The translations under genes and the position numbers were made by a program. The notes beneath the pieces are model-generated. The model saw nothing but the letters and a program-made list of their open reading frames with translations. It had not been told where the DNA came from and did no database searches. From positions 124,001 to 188,000 of the forward strand of contig NZ_JBISBV010000005.1 in the NCBI RefSeq assembly GCF_046592965.1: a DNA stretch of 64,000 bases. Reading direction: 5' to 3'. Positions 51,764 through 61,356 of this stretch are shown piece after piece (the first letter of the stretch is position 1; each line of letters begins with the position of its first letter). This DNA is from Marivita sp046592965. Lineage in GTDB: Bacteria > Pseudomonadota > Alphaproteobacteria > Rhodobacterales > Rhodobacteraceae.

Positions 51764-51961
51764 ATGAGAGTTTTACTTTTGGTGAGCGGCATTGTTTTTG
51801 GAACTACAGGAATGGGTGCAGGCGCCGCTCAAATTTCCGGATCGTGGATTGAGTCGCATATCCAAGACACAACGTCCCACGGTGGGGGGTGCCGTAAAAG
51901 TTCACCGCCGGGCAAATGTTGTCACATGCAGACCAGCACCGGCACAGTGCATTGCCATTGA
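51764..51961 (+). CDS. Small secreted Cys/His-rich protein
   Basis: 65 residues from ATG 51764 with GAGG upstream; 13 more residues are possible from 51725. Signal peptide MRVLLLVSGIVFGTTGMGAGAA. The mature peptide of about 43 residues has four Cys and five His, ending with the pattern HGGGC…GKCCHM…VHCH. This suggests metal binding or disulfides in the periplasm. The gene sits in AT-richer sequence than its neighbours. Family and function unknown. Confidence 0.6.
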   Translation: MRVLLLVSGIVFGTTGMGAGAAQISGSWIESHIQDTTSHGGGCRKSSPPGKCCHMQTSTGTVHCH

Positions 51962-52017
51962 CCCCTTAGCGTTTAAGTGCAGACGAGTTGACAAACCTGT
52001 GAAATCTAAGTCGCGTA

Positions 52018-52041
52018 AATAGCGGCGATGGCGCCGCTATT
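52018..52041 (-). terminator. Hairpin after pyrG (possibly bidirectional)
   Basis: 10-bp perfect stem AATAGCGGCG/CGCCGCTATT with a 4-base loop, two bases past the pyrG stop and 57 bases after the small secreted gene. It may serve both convergent genes. Confidence 0.6.
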
Positions 52042-52043
52042 CC

Positions 52044-53687
52044 TTACACCAACCTACTCACATCCTTCGCCGCCCGTACAAAATCCTTGAACAACGGATG
52101 CGGATCGAACGGTTTTGACTTCAGCTCCGGGTGGAACTGAACCCCGATGAACCACGGGTGGTCGGGCCACTCGATGATCTCGGGGAGGCGGCCGTCGGGG
52201 CTCATGCCGGAGAAGCGCAGGCCGGCTTTTTCAAGCGCGTCCTTGTACTTGATATCGACTTCGTAGCGATGGCGGTGACGCTCATCGATGGTGGTGGTGC
52301 CGTAGATGCCTGCGACGCGGCTGCCTTCGCTCAGAACCGCGTCGTAGGAGCCAAGGCGCATGGTGCCGCCCTTGTCATCCAGAACCGAGCGGTTGACCTT
52401 TTCATTGCCCTGCACCCATTCCTTGAGGTGATAGACAACGGGCGTGAACCGCTTTTTACCGGCCTCGTGGTCGAATTCCTCGGATCCGGCATCGGGCAGT
52501 TTGGCGACGTTGCGCGCCGCTTCGATCACCGCCATCTGCATCCCCAGACAAATGCCCAAATACGGCACATTGTTTTCGCGCGCAAATTGCGCGGCCTTGA
52601 TCTTGCCTTCGGTGCCGCGTTCGCCGAACCCGCCGGGCACCACGATGGCGTGGTAGCCTTGCAGGTGCTGGCCGGGGTCTTCGCGCTCGAAGATCTCGGC
52701 ATCGACCCACTTGACGTTGACCTTGACGCGGTTCGCCATACCGCCGTGGGTCAGCGCTTCGGCAATCGACTTATAGGCGTCTTCGAGCTGGGTGTATTTC
52801 CCGACGATCGCCACTGTCACGTCGCCCTCGGGATTGTGGATGCGGTCGGCCACGTCATCCCACTTGGCGAGGTTCGGCTTGGGGGCGGGGGTGATCTGGA
52901 AGGCATCAAGCACGGCCTGATCCAAGCCTTCGCGGTGATACACCAGCGGCGCTTCGTAGATCGAGTTCAGATCCTGCGCGGCAATCACGCTATCGGCGCG
53001 CACGTTGCAGAACAGCGCCAGTTTCTCGCGCTCTTTCTTCGGGATCGGGCCTTCGGAGCGGCAGACGAGGATGTCGGGGGCGAGACCGATGGAGCGCAAT
53101 TCCTTGACCGAGTGCTGCGTCGGTTTGGTTTTCAACTCGCCCGATGCCTTGATGAACGGCAACAGCGTAAGGTGCATGAAGATGCACTGCCCGCGCGGCT
53201 TGTCTTGCGAAAACTGGCGGATCGCCTCGAAGAAGGGCAGACCCTCGATATCGCCCACCGTGCCGCCGATTTCACACAGCATGAAATCAACCTCGTCTTC
53301 GCCGATCGAGATGAAATCCTTGATTTCATCGGTGACGTGCGGGATCACCTGAATGGTCTTGCCAAGATAATCGCCGCGCCGCTCTTTTTCGAGCACGTTC
53401 ATATAGATACGGCCCGACGAGATGCTATCGGTCTTGCGAGCCGGCACGCCGGTGAAGCGTTCGTAATGGCCGAGATCCAGATCGGTTTCGGCGCCGTCGT
53501 CAGTGACAAACACCTCGCCATGCTCGAACGGCGACATGGTGCCGGGATCGACGTTCAGATAGGGGTCGAGCTTGCGCAGACGCACCGAAAAGCCACGCGC
53601 TTGCAACAGCGCGCCAAGGGCGGCAGAGGCCAGACCTTTGCCAAGAGAGGACACCACGCCGCCCGTGATGAAGATAAAGCGTGCCAT
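52044..53687 (-). CDS. pyrG: CTP synthase
   Basis: 547 residues from ATG 53687. Synthetase domain with FITGGVVSSLGKGLASAALG at the N terminus, and a C-terminal glutaminase domain with the nucleophile Cys in GICLGMQMAV and the His/Glu in GVQFHPELKSKP. It converts UTP to CTP. The frame extends 33 codons upstream but that part is leader. Lies downstream of secG on the same strand with a 229-base gap. Confidence 0.98.
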   Translation of the reverse strand: MARFIFITGGVVSSLGKGLASAALGALLQARGFSVRLRKLDPYLNVDPGTMSPFEHGEVFVTDDGAETDLDLGHYERFTGVPARKTDSISSGRIYMNVLEKERRGDYLGKTIQVIPHVTDEIKDFISIGEDEVDFMLCEIGGTVGDIEGLPFFEAIRQFSQDKPRGQCIFMHLTLLPFIKASGELKTKPTQHSVKELRSIGLAPDILVCRSEGPIPKKEREKLALFCNVRADSVIAAQDLNSIYEAPLVYHREGLDQAVLDAFQITPAPKPNLAKWDDVADRIHNPEGDVTVAIVGKYTQLEDAYKSIAEALTHGGMANRVKVNVKWVDAEIFEREDPGQHLQGYHAIVVPGGFGERGTEGKIKAAQFARENNVPYLGICLGMQMAVIEAARNVAKLPDAGSEEFDHEAGKKRFTPVVYHLKEWVQGNEKVNRSVLDDKGGTMRLGSYDAVLSEGSRVAGIYGTTTIDERHRHRYEVDIKYKDALEKAGLRFSGMSPDGRLPEIIEWPDHPWFIGVQFHPELKSKPFDPHPLFKDFVRAAKDVSRLV

Positions 53688-53916
53688 AGGGTGAACTCTC
53701 CCGCGATATGTCTGCAAATCAGGCGAACCGCGCGGCGTAAACTGCGCAGTATCACGGGATTTGACCGGTAAGGGATTCGGATGCAAAAGGCAAGCCGCGC
53801 CCCAGATGATGTTGGGTGTGATTTAAGCGCCTCAAGGGATTGTAGCCCCCAAGGCTTCGTTCTTTCAAGAAAAGCGCAGCAGTTTGAACAACCGCACCTG
53901 AGCCGGCTGATTTGCC

Positions 53917-54288
53917 TCAGTCCGCGCTGGGCACGAGCGGCATGTTGGGATCAATCGAGCTTGGCGGAGGCAAGAGACCGTCTGTGTCGATCTCGTCGCT
54001 GCTTTCCTCGGTCGCGCTGCCGCTACTGGGGCTGAGACGATCCATGATCGAGGACCCGGACGCGTTCTGCGCCGCAATCACCGTGAGCGCGATGGACGTG
54101 CAAATGAACGCTATCGCCAGAATCCAGGTCAGCTTGCCAAGCCCGGTCGACTTGCTGCGCGCGCTGACAGAGCCGCCGCCACCGCCGCCCATCGCCCCAA
54201 GACCACCACCGTCAGAGCGCTGGAGCAGCACGACGCCGATCAGCGAAAGCGCGAGGAGAAGGTGGATGATGAGAACGACGTTTTCCAT
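53917..54288 (-). CDS. secG: Protein translocase subunit SecG
   Basis: 123 residues. Two membrane helices (VVLIIHLLLALSLIGVVLLQRSDGGGLG and LTWILAIAFICTSIALTVI) with the Gly-rich loop GLGAMGGGGGGSVSARSKSTGLGKLT between them, as in SecG. Acidic tail. Auxiliary part of the SecYEG channel. Confidence 0.93.
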   Translation of the reverse strand: MENVVLIIHLLLALSLIGVVLLQRSDGGGLGAMGGGGGGSVSARSKSTGLGKLTWILAIAFICTSIALTVIAAQNASGSSIMDRLSPSSGSATEESSDEIDTDGLLPPPSSIDPNMPLVPSAD

Positions 54289-54376
54289 GACTGTCCCGGA
54301 TGCCTTGGTTCAATGGGGGCTATCTAGGGACATTGGGCGCGCCGCGCAACCCGTGATGCGGTGGCTGATCGCGGTG

Positions 54377-54772
54377 TCATTCGTCAACGTCATCGACATC
54401 CGCCTGTCCCGACAGCTTGCGCCGCACGATGGACCAGCTGAGACCGATTCCCAGTACGGTGGCGAGCGCCATGATGCCGATCCAGACGCTGAGGTCGCGG
54501 TTTTGCAAATCGAGCAGTCCGATATCGAACAACACCCAGAGCAGCGCACCCACCAGCGCCAGAACCAACACCATGCCAAGCGCCCCGATCGAGCGCAGCG
54601 TGGCGCGCAGGTAGACGACATATGCGACCAGCAGGATCAAACCGGCGAGCACCGTCACAGAGAGACGCTCTTGCCCATCCGTCATCGCCCAACGGGTGAA
54701 ATTGTAAGGCGTCGGGTTATAGGTCGCCGCAATGAGGGCAAAGGCAAACAGCCAGCGAAGCAGAAATCCCAT
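54377..54772 (-). CDS. Membrane protein, function unknown (DUF6524-like)
   Basis: 131 residues, four predicted membrane helices (FLLRWLFAFALIAATYNPTPYNF, VTVLAGLILLVAYVVYL, GMVLVLALVGALLWVLF, IGIMALATVLGIGLSW). It matches a short membrane family I recall as DUF6524. Divergent from purA, with a 165-base control region between them. Confidence 0.75.
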   Translation of the reverse strand: MGFLLRWLFAFALIAATYNPTPYNFTRWAMTDGQERLSVTVLAGLILLVAYVVYLRATLRSIGALGMVLVLALVGALLWVLFDIGLLDLQNRDLSVWIGIMALATVLGIGLSWSIVRRKLSGQADVDDVDE

Positions 54773-54937
54773 GAGATGTGGCCCTTGTTGTCGTACCGGT
54801 GTCGCTCCGGCCGGCAGATGGCCCGAATGGCGCGCATCTGTCCAGAGGGCGCGTCACTTAAGAGGTTTCGCCTGTTGCCTTCGGGCGTTATACGGGCGCG
54901 GGTTTGCATATCGAAATTCAGGACAAAGGTCTCCAAC

Positions 54938-56233
<1,296 letters not shown>

Positions 56234-56249
56234 ACTGGAAAGGGTGGAT

Positions 56250-56471
56250 ATGGCATTGAGTTACAAGGCGCGCAGACGGTGGTCTCTTGTGATCCTGCTT
56301 GTCGGCCTGCCGCTCTATGTGATTGCCTGCGTGACGGTGCTCAACTGGCTTGACCGCCCCCCGTTCTGGCTGGAGCTTGTGGTTTACGTCGCGCTCGGGG
56401 TCGTCTGGGCGCTGCCGTTCAAATTTGTCTTCAAGGGGATCGGACAGCCCGATCCAGACGCCGAGGAATAG
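56250..56471 (+). CDS. DUF2842 membrane protein
   Basis: 73 residues with two membrane helices (SLVILLVGLPLYVIACVTVL and WLELVVYVALGVVWALPF) and the end FKGIGQPDPDAEE, the DUF2842 pattern. Function unknown. Starts 16 bases after purA and is probably co-transcribed. Confidence 0.85.
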   Translation: MALSYKARRRWSLVILLVGLPLYVIACVTVLNWLDRPPFWLELVVYVALGVVWALPFKFVFKGIGQPDPDAEE

Positions 56472-56497
56472 GACACGCTCTGACAGTTTCGGAGCGG

Positions 56498-57082
56498 TCA
56501 GAACTCCTTGCGCATCAAGAGCCGGTCGACGGAAAACGCGCCACCGCCAAAGGCTGCGATCAGGGCCGCACCCGCCGTCCAGAACAAGGAAGTCCATTCG
56601 GCCTTGAGTTGCACACCGGTCGGCCCTGCCAAAAACGCCGCGCCACCATCTGTCAGCAAACGCCTCTGACCGGCGGGCGTCAGCAAGTCCTTATTCTCAT
56701 TCAGATACGCGATACCCTCTTGTGTGAGAAATGCGTCGCCATACGGGTGCGTGACGTGAAACCAATACGTTGTCAGCAATACCAGCGCGCTTGCCAGAGC
56801 TGCCGGACGCGTCAGAAAACCGATGACGATCAGCAAGCCGCCAAAGAAGTTCACAAACGCGAGCAATGGCGAGAAGAACCAGCCCGGTGCAAAGCCGATC
56901 ATTTCGACAAACCCGGCTTGCGCCATCGGACGCTGAATCTTCTGCCATCCTTCCAGCATGAACAAACCGCCGATGATGATACGGAACGCAAGCCATCCTA
57001 CGGGCTGGGCGAAGCTGGCGTAGAAGCTGGAAAGGAAGGGTAGAAACAGACGTTCGCGCGGCGTTTCGAAATAGTCTGGCAT
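56498..57082 (-). CDS. DoxX-family membrane protein
   Basis: 194 residues, four membrane helices, with the DoxX marks GWLAFRIIIGGLFMLEGWQKI and FFGGLLIVIGFLTRPAALA. Such proteins occur in respiratory or sulfur-oxidation contexts but the role here is not known. Monocistronic; convergent with DUF2842. Confidence 0.85.
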   Translation of the reverse strand: MPDYFETPRERLFLPFLSSFYASFAQPVGWLAFRIIIGGLFMLEGWQKIQRPMAQAGFVEMIGFAPGWFFSPLLAFVNFFGGLLIVIGFLTRPAALASALVLLTTYWFHVTHPYGDAFLTQEGIAYLNENKDLLTPAGQRRLLTDGGAAFLAGPTGVQLKAEWTSLFWTAGAALIAAFGGGAFSVDRLLMRKEF

Positions 57083-57227
57083 GGTGTTTCCTCCCCTGTA
57101 TGATTGTGATCAGGCAACGAGACGGGTTCATGATGACATGAGACTTGGCTATGCCCTATGTGGCATGTTCGCGCCAACTCAAGCGCTTTCACGGGGCTGG
57201 CCTTCAGGGCCGGCGATAGGGACAGCG

Positions 57228-57255
57228 AAAAAAAAGGGGCCGGCTGGCCCCTTTT
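57228..57255 (-). terminator. Terminator of the acidic 761-residue protein gene
   Basis: Perfect 10-bp stem AAAAGGGGCC/GGCCCCTTTT with a 4-base loop (57232-57255), followed on the minus strand by T-rich sequence (A-run from 57228). Could also work for plus-strand transcripts. Confidence 0.8.
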
Positions 57256-57277
57256 CCTCATCTTTTCCCGGTCGTTT

Positions 57278-59563
57278 TTATCCGGCGGCGCGGGAACTCG
57301 GCTTGAAGCCGATACTGTCGGAGGCAGTGAACCGTCCGCCCCCTTTCTTTTCGATTTTGCCGTCGCGCAGCAATTGGCCAAAGCTGCGCAAGCGTTCTTC
57401 CCGGGAACTGGCTTCGCCTTCGGCCTGAAGCAGTTTGGTCATCAGTTGAGGGCGCGAGAATTGATCGCGGCCTTCGACGAACGACATGTACGAGGCCGCG
57501 GCTTCGAGCAGTTCGGGCAATGTATGTGCACCCGCTCCTTCTGCGAATTCGGCAAAGCCTGCGTCATCCGAAATATCCATTCCCTCCGAAGGCTCCATTG
57601 CGTCGGCACTGCGCAACACGCGGCGCGGACGGACCGGGGTCACGCCATATGTCGCCGTTTCGACGTCCACGCGCTGCTCGGCCACCAGTTTGAGCGGTGC
57701 AGGGCGGACCGGCGCCGGGCGTTCGGAGCGTGCCTGTGCGACCGTGGGGCGGCGTGGGCGAACCGCGTCGGCCAAATCCTCGCGGTAGGGCTCTTCCTCG
57801 TCCTTGACCTTCTTGCCCCGACCCAGCAGCCGGTCGGCCTTGGTCGCGGCGACGGCGGCGCGCAGATGCGCAATGGCGCTGCGCCGGCGATTGCCTTCGG
57901 GTTCGTCCATTTCGGTTTCGGCCTGGTCGATCAAGCGATCAACGGAGGTGTCGTCTTCTTCGATCGGGGTGTCGGTCAACATCGCGCGACCGGGGCTGGT
58001 CATCTTGACCGCCTTGCGGATATTGGCGTCGGCCTCGTCTTCAAGGTCGTCCAGATCATCGTTCTCGAACTCTGACGTATCGGCACGGGTATCGTCGTCC
58101 TCGTCGAAGTTCCAGTCGTCGTCCTCGTCAATCTCGGCCTGCAACTCCGCGAGTTCACGCGCCAGTTCCGCTTCCTGCTCGGCCGAGAGGGTACTGTCCT
58201 GCGCACCGGACACGGACGGGGCTTCAGACGCCGTTTCGGTGTCGTCATCTTCGTCATCGTATTCTTCGATCGTCCCGGCGGCGAGGGCGGCGTCCACATC
58301 GCTGCGCTTGGCCTTGCTGACACGCGCGACGAGAGGGCTGGTGTCGTCTTCGGAGGAGTCCGGAGTTTCCGGCTCTTCGGTTTCCAAAGTCTCGGGCTCT
58401 TCGGTGTCAGGAATGCTCTGCTCGGACGCAGCGGCGGCCTGCGCTTCGAGTTCTGCAATCTTGGCGCGCAGAACCTCTATCTCGGCTTGCGTATCCTCGG
58501 CCTGACTATCCGGGGCCACGTCGCCAGAGGCATCCGCTTCGTCGTCGTCATATGCCACGTCGGGCAGGATTTGGTCCTCGTCGCTGTCTTCCTCTTCAAT
58601 CCGGTCGTTCACCAGCGCAGCGATGGTGTCGGTGAAAAGGTTGTCGCCGGTGTCGTCGAGCTCTGCGACCGGTGATTCCTGGTCCTCGGTGGTGTCGTCT
58701 TCCGGATCAAAGCCGGGAAGATCGCGCTCCATCTCGATGGCGTCGTTTTCCGCATTGCCATCGCCGTCCGGGCCGGACATGGCATGTTCGTCTTCGGTGT
58801 ATTCCGGCTCTTCCTGCGAGCGGGACGCGACAACCGCGCGGATGCGTTGCAACTTGTCAGCCACGCTATCAGCGGCGATGGGTGTGGGAGCGGTGTCGTC
58901 CAGCAGTTCGGCGTCGGCCTTTCGCGCCATCGCGGTCTGTGCGGCGATGAGATCGTCCAGGCTCAATTCTTCGGGAAGGTCCTCTTGCGACGTCAGCATC
59001 GGCGCGTCCAGATCAACATCGTCAGACTCGTCGGTAATGTCGAGGCTGGAGAGGTCGATCTCCGTGTCTTCGAGTTCGGCACCGTCAAGATCGGCACCGT
59101 CAGGCTCGGAATCATCCAGCGATAGGGCGACGATGTTTTCCTCAGCGGCTATGTCGTCATCCGCTGTCGGCGCGTCCTCAGTCTCCATGTCCAACCCGGA
59201 TGTGTTCGCGACAGCCGAAGCAATGGCAGTCGCTCCGGCTGTCGCGTCCACGGTGCTTGCATCCGATGACTGCTCCGGCGCGACATCCCCATGCGGCGGC
59301 TCGGCGTCGTCCGTCGGGCGCAAAACCAGACTTCCCTTTTCAAACCGGGCCTCGACCCGGCGTTCGATCTCGCGCTCGGCAATCCGGGCGAGCATTTCGG
59401 CGTCAGGGGTTGGCGGTTCGGCCCCGAAATACCGGTCGTCCTGTGCCAGATCGCGAAAATACTCCGCAATCGCCTTCATGGTGTCGAACGAGCGATCAAA
59501 CCCTTCGAGCGTACATGAAAATGTGCCATAGGATACCGTAAGTATCTTGTTGGAACTGATCAT
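57278..59563 (-). CDS. Large acidic protein with ordered ends, function unknown
   Basis: 761 residues. The N-terminal 75 residues look folded (ILTVSYGTFSCTLEGFDRSFDTMKAIAEYFRDLA, then a charged helix ARIAEREIERRVEARFE). The middle 500 residues are dominated by Asp and Glu and appear disordered, with a short coiled coil (AEIEVLRAKIAELEAQAAA) and an EEPET repeat. A basic block (GNRRRSAIAHLRAAVAATKADRLLGRGKK) and a helical C-terminal domain (LPELLEAAASYMSFVEG…REERLRSFGQLLRDGKIEKKGGGRF) follow. Similar end sequences occur in other Rhodobacterales to my recollection. No known enzyme motif. It has its own terminator. Confidence 0.75.
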   Translation of the reverse strand: MISSNKILTVSYGTFSCTLEGFDRSFDTMKAIAEYFRDLAQDDRYFGAEPPTPDAEMLARIAEREIERRVEARFEKGSLVLRPTDDAEPPHGDVAPEQSSDASTVDATAGATAIASAVANTSGLDMETEDAPTADDDIAAEENIVALSLDDSEPDGADLDGAELEDTEIDLSSLDITDESDDVDLDAPMLTSQEDLPEELSLDDLIAAQTAMARKADAELLDDTAPTPIAADSVADKLQRIRAVVASRSQEEPEYTEDEHAMSGPDGDGNAENDAIEMERDLPGFDPEDDTTEDQESPVAELDDTGDNLFTDTIAALVNDRIEEEDSDEDQILPDVAYDDDEADASGDVAPDSQAEDTQAEIEVLRAKIAELEAQAAAASEQSIPDTEEPETLETEEPETPDSSEDDTSPLVARVSKAKRSDVDAALAAGTIEEYDDEDDDTETASEAPSVSGAQDSTLSAEQEAELARELAELQAEIDEDDDWNFDEDDDTRADTSEFENDDLDDLEDEADANIRKAVKMTSPGRAMLTDTPIEEDDTSVDRLIDQAETEMDEPEGNRRRSAIAHLRAAVAATKADRLLGRGKKVKDEEEPYREDLADAVRPRRPTVAQARSERPAPVRPAPLKLVAEQRVDVETATYGVTPVRPRRVLRSADAMEPSEGMDISDDAGFAEFAEGAGAHTLPELLEAAASYMSFVEGRDQFSRPQLMTKLLQAEGEASSREERLRSFGQLLRDGKIEKKGGGRFTASDSIGFKPSSRAAG

Positions 59564-59702
59564 AACAACACCCGCTTTCCAAAACTCTGCGACCGTCTTG
59601 CTAGCACGTTTACCAAGACCAAAGCGTATCGAATCTGTGCCTTTGACGGTATCATTTCATGGCCTGATTGTGGTTTGTTTCGCAATTCGCCATTAATCGG
59701 CC

Positions 59703-60386
59703 ATGAATGACGCGATTGTTTTCTCGAACACGCCTGTTTTACTGGTTGGTGGCGCGGTTGGCGACAATGCCCAGCTTTGCGCGATATTGAACGACGTGGA
59801 CTGCGTGGTCGCTGCCGATAGCGGCGCTGACTGGTTGCGCGCCGCTGGGCGATTGCCGGACGCTTTAATTGGCGACCTGGATTCGGTGTCCGACGCCACG
59901 CGCAACGCCATCGCCTCTGATCGCGTGCACCGTATCGAAGAACAGGACAGCACCGATTTCGACAAAGCCTTGCGCTCGATTGACGCCCCCCTGGTGATCG
60001 GTATCGGATTCCTCGGCGGGCAGGTGGATCACTTGCTGGCGGCGATGACGGTTCTGGCGCGCCACCACCACCGCGCCGTTGTTCTGGTTGGCGCACAGGA
60101 CGTGGTCGCACATCTGCCGCCGAAGCTCGACCTGCCGCTGAGGTCGGGCACCCGCGTGTCGCTTTATCCCATGCGTGCAGTGCAAGGCACCTCGACCGGG
60201 CTGCGCTGGCCCATTGACGGATTGACCATGTCGCCCGTCACGCGAACGGGTACGTCGAACGAGGCAGAAGGCGCCGTGCGCCTGACGATGCGCGATCCGG
60301 GGATGCTGATTATTCTGCCGGTGTCCCAGCGGGTGTTGTTGCAAGAGGCTCTGGCACGCTGCGGCGGCTGGTGGCCTGTTCCTTGA
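59703..60386 (+). CDS. Thiamine diphosphokinase
   Basis: 227 residues. Catalytic motifs VVAADSGADWL, LIGDLDSVS, QDSTDFDKAL and GFLGGQVDHLLA form the ATP/thiamine site; the C-terminal thiamine-binding domain ends in SNEAEGAVRLTM. It turns thiamine into the cofactor thiamine diphosphate. The 3' end overlaps the convergent DMT transporter by 77 bases. Confidence 0.92.
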   Translation: MNDAIVFSNTPVLLVGGAVGDNAQLCAILNDVDCVVAADSGADWLRAAGRLPDALIGDLDSVSDATRNAIASDRVHRIEEQDSTDFDKALRSIDAPLVIGIGFLGGQVDHLLAAMTVLARHHHRAVVLVGAQDVVAHLPPKLDLPLRSGTRVSLYPMRAVQGTSTGLRWPIDGLTMSPVTRTGTSNEAEGAVRLTMRDPGMLIILPVSQRVLLQEALARCGGWWPVP

Positions 60387-61254
60387 AGACGATATAAAGG
60401 CCCGACGCGATGGTGACAGTGATGCCAATCGTTGCCAGTCCGTTGGGCAGATCGCCGAATACCGCAAAGCCGACGACCGTCGCGACCGGAATTTCGAGGT
60501 ATTGCATCGGCGCCAGCGTCGCCGATGGCGCATAGCGCAACGACCATGTCATCAACAGATGCGCGAGCGTGCCGGAGAGGCCGATCGCCACAAGAAGAAG
60601 CCAGGCCGCAGCCCCCACGCCTGTATTCCATTCCAGCAGCGGCAGCGCTGTGGTGGGCAGGAAAAACATCGCCGGTGTCAGGATTGCGATGGCCATGACG
60701 CCAGAGACCGCCTGAAGCCCGATGGGATCGGTCTCCTTGGCGATCCGACGCGTCACCAGCATGAAGAACGAGAAATTCAACGCGACCCCCAACGGCAGGA
60801 GAGCGGGCCAGCCGACTTGCTGGAACGAGGGCTGCACCACCAGCAGCGTGCCCGCAAAGCCGACCGCACAGGCAACCAGTCGCTGCGTGCCAACCACCTC
60901 TCCGAGAACGTAATGGCCAAGGAGGAGCATCATGAAGGGCATGACAAAAGCGATCGCGACGGCATCGGCCAAGGGAAGATAAATAAGCGCCGTGACCATC
61001 ATGCCGATCCCGGCCATGTGCATGATCGTGCGCAGGAAGGTCAGGGACAGCACCCGTCCCGACATGCGCCAGGCGCGGCCTGTCATGGCGATAATCGGGA
61101 TCAGGACAACCGCCTGCACGCCGAAGCGCACGAACAACAACTGCCCGAGTGACACCTGTTCCGACAGGATTTTGGCCAACGCATCACCGACGGGGGCTGC
61201 GATGCAGAAACCGAGCATCAACAGGATGCCTAGGATGGGGCGGTCTTCGGTCAT
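60310..61254 (-). CDS. DMT-family (EamA) transporter
   Basis: 314 residues with about ten membrane helices in two EamA halves (ILLMLGFCIAAPVGDALAK to VACAVGFAGTLLVVQPSF; GVALNFSFFMLVTRRIAKE to LEIPVATVVGFAVFGDLP). Such carriers export metabolites or amino acids; substrate unknown. A hydrophilic 25-residue tail is encoded opposite the thiamine diphosphokinase 3' end. Confidence 0.88.
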   Translation of the reverse strand: MTEDRPILGILLMLGFCIAAPVGDALAKILSEQVSLGQLLFVRFGVQAVVLIPIIAMTGRAWRMSGRVLSLTFLRTIMHMAGIGMMVTALIYLPLADAVAIAFVMPFMMLLLGHYVLGEVVGTQRLVACAVGFAGTLLVVQPSFQQVGWPALLPLGVALNFSFFMLVTRRIAKETDPIGLQAVSGVMAIAILTPAMFFLPTTALPLLEWNTGVGAAAWLLLVAIGLSGTLAHLLMTWSLRYAPSATLAPMQYLEIPVATVVGFAVFGDLPNGLATIGITVTIASGLYIVFKEQATSRRSVPEPLATTPAGTPAE

Positions 61255-61356
61255 TGCGAAACGCTACCCTTGGTTGTGTCAGCCTGTCAACGCTCTCCTT
61301 TGTGCAAATTTAACGGATGATCCCGGCGTTGAAAATGTCTGTGATTTTCGGCGCTT

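Noticed and set aside
52131..53771. 546-codon open frame antisense to pyrG
   Set aside because: Same codon-bias shadow; no motifs, and pyrG is complete on the other strand.
53912..54937. Upstream extension of the purA frame to 53912
   Set aside because: It runs antisense through secG and the DUF6524-like gene; the purA N terminus is clearly at 54938.
59564..59702. Possible thiamine riboswitch before the thiamine diphosphokinase gene
   Set aside because: No CUGAGA or other THI-box element is seen in this 139-base gap.
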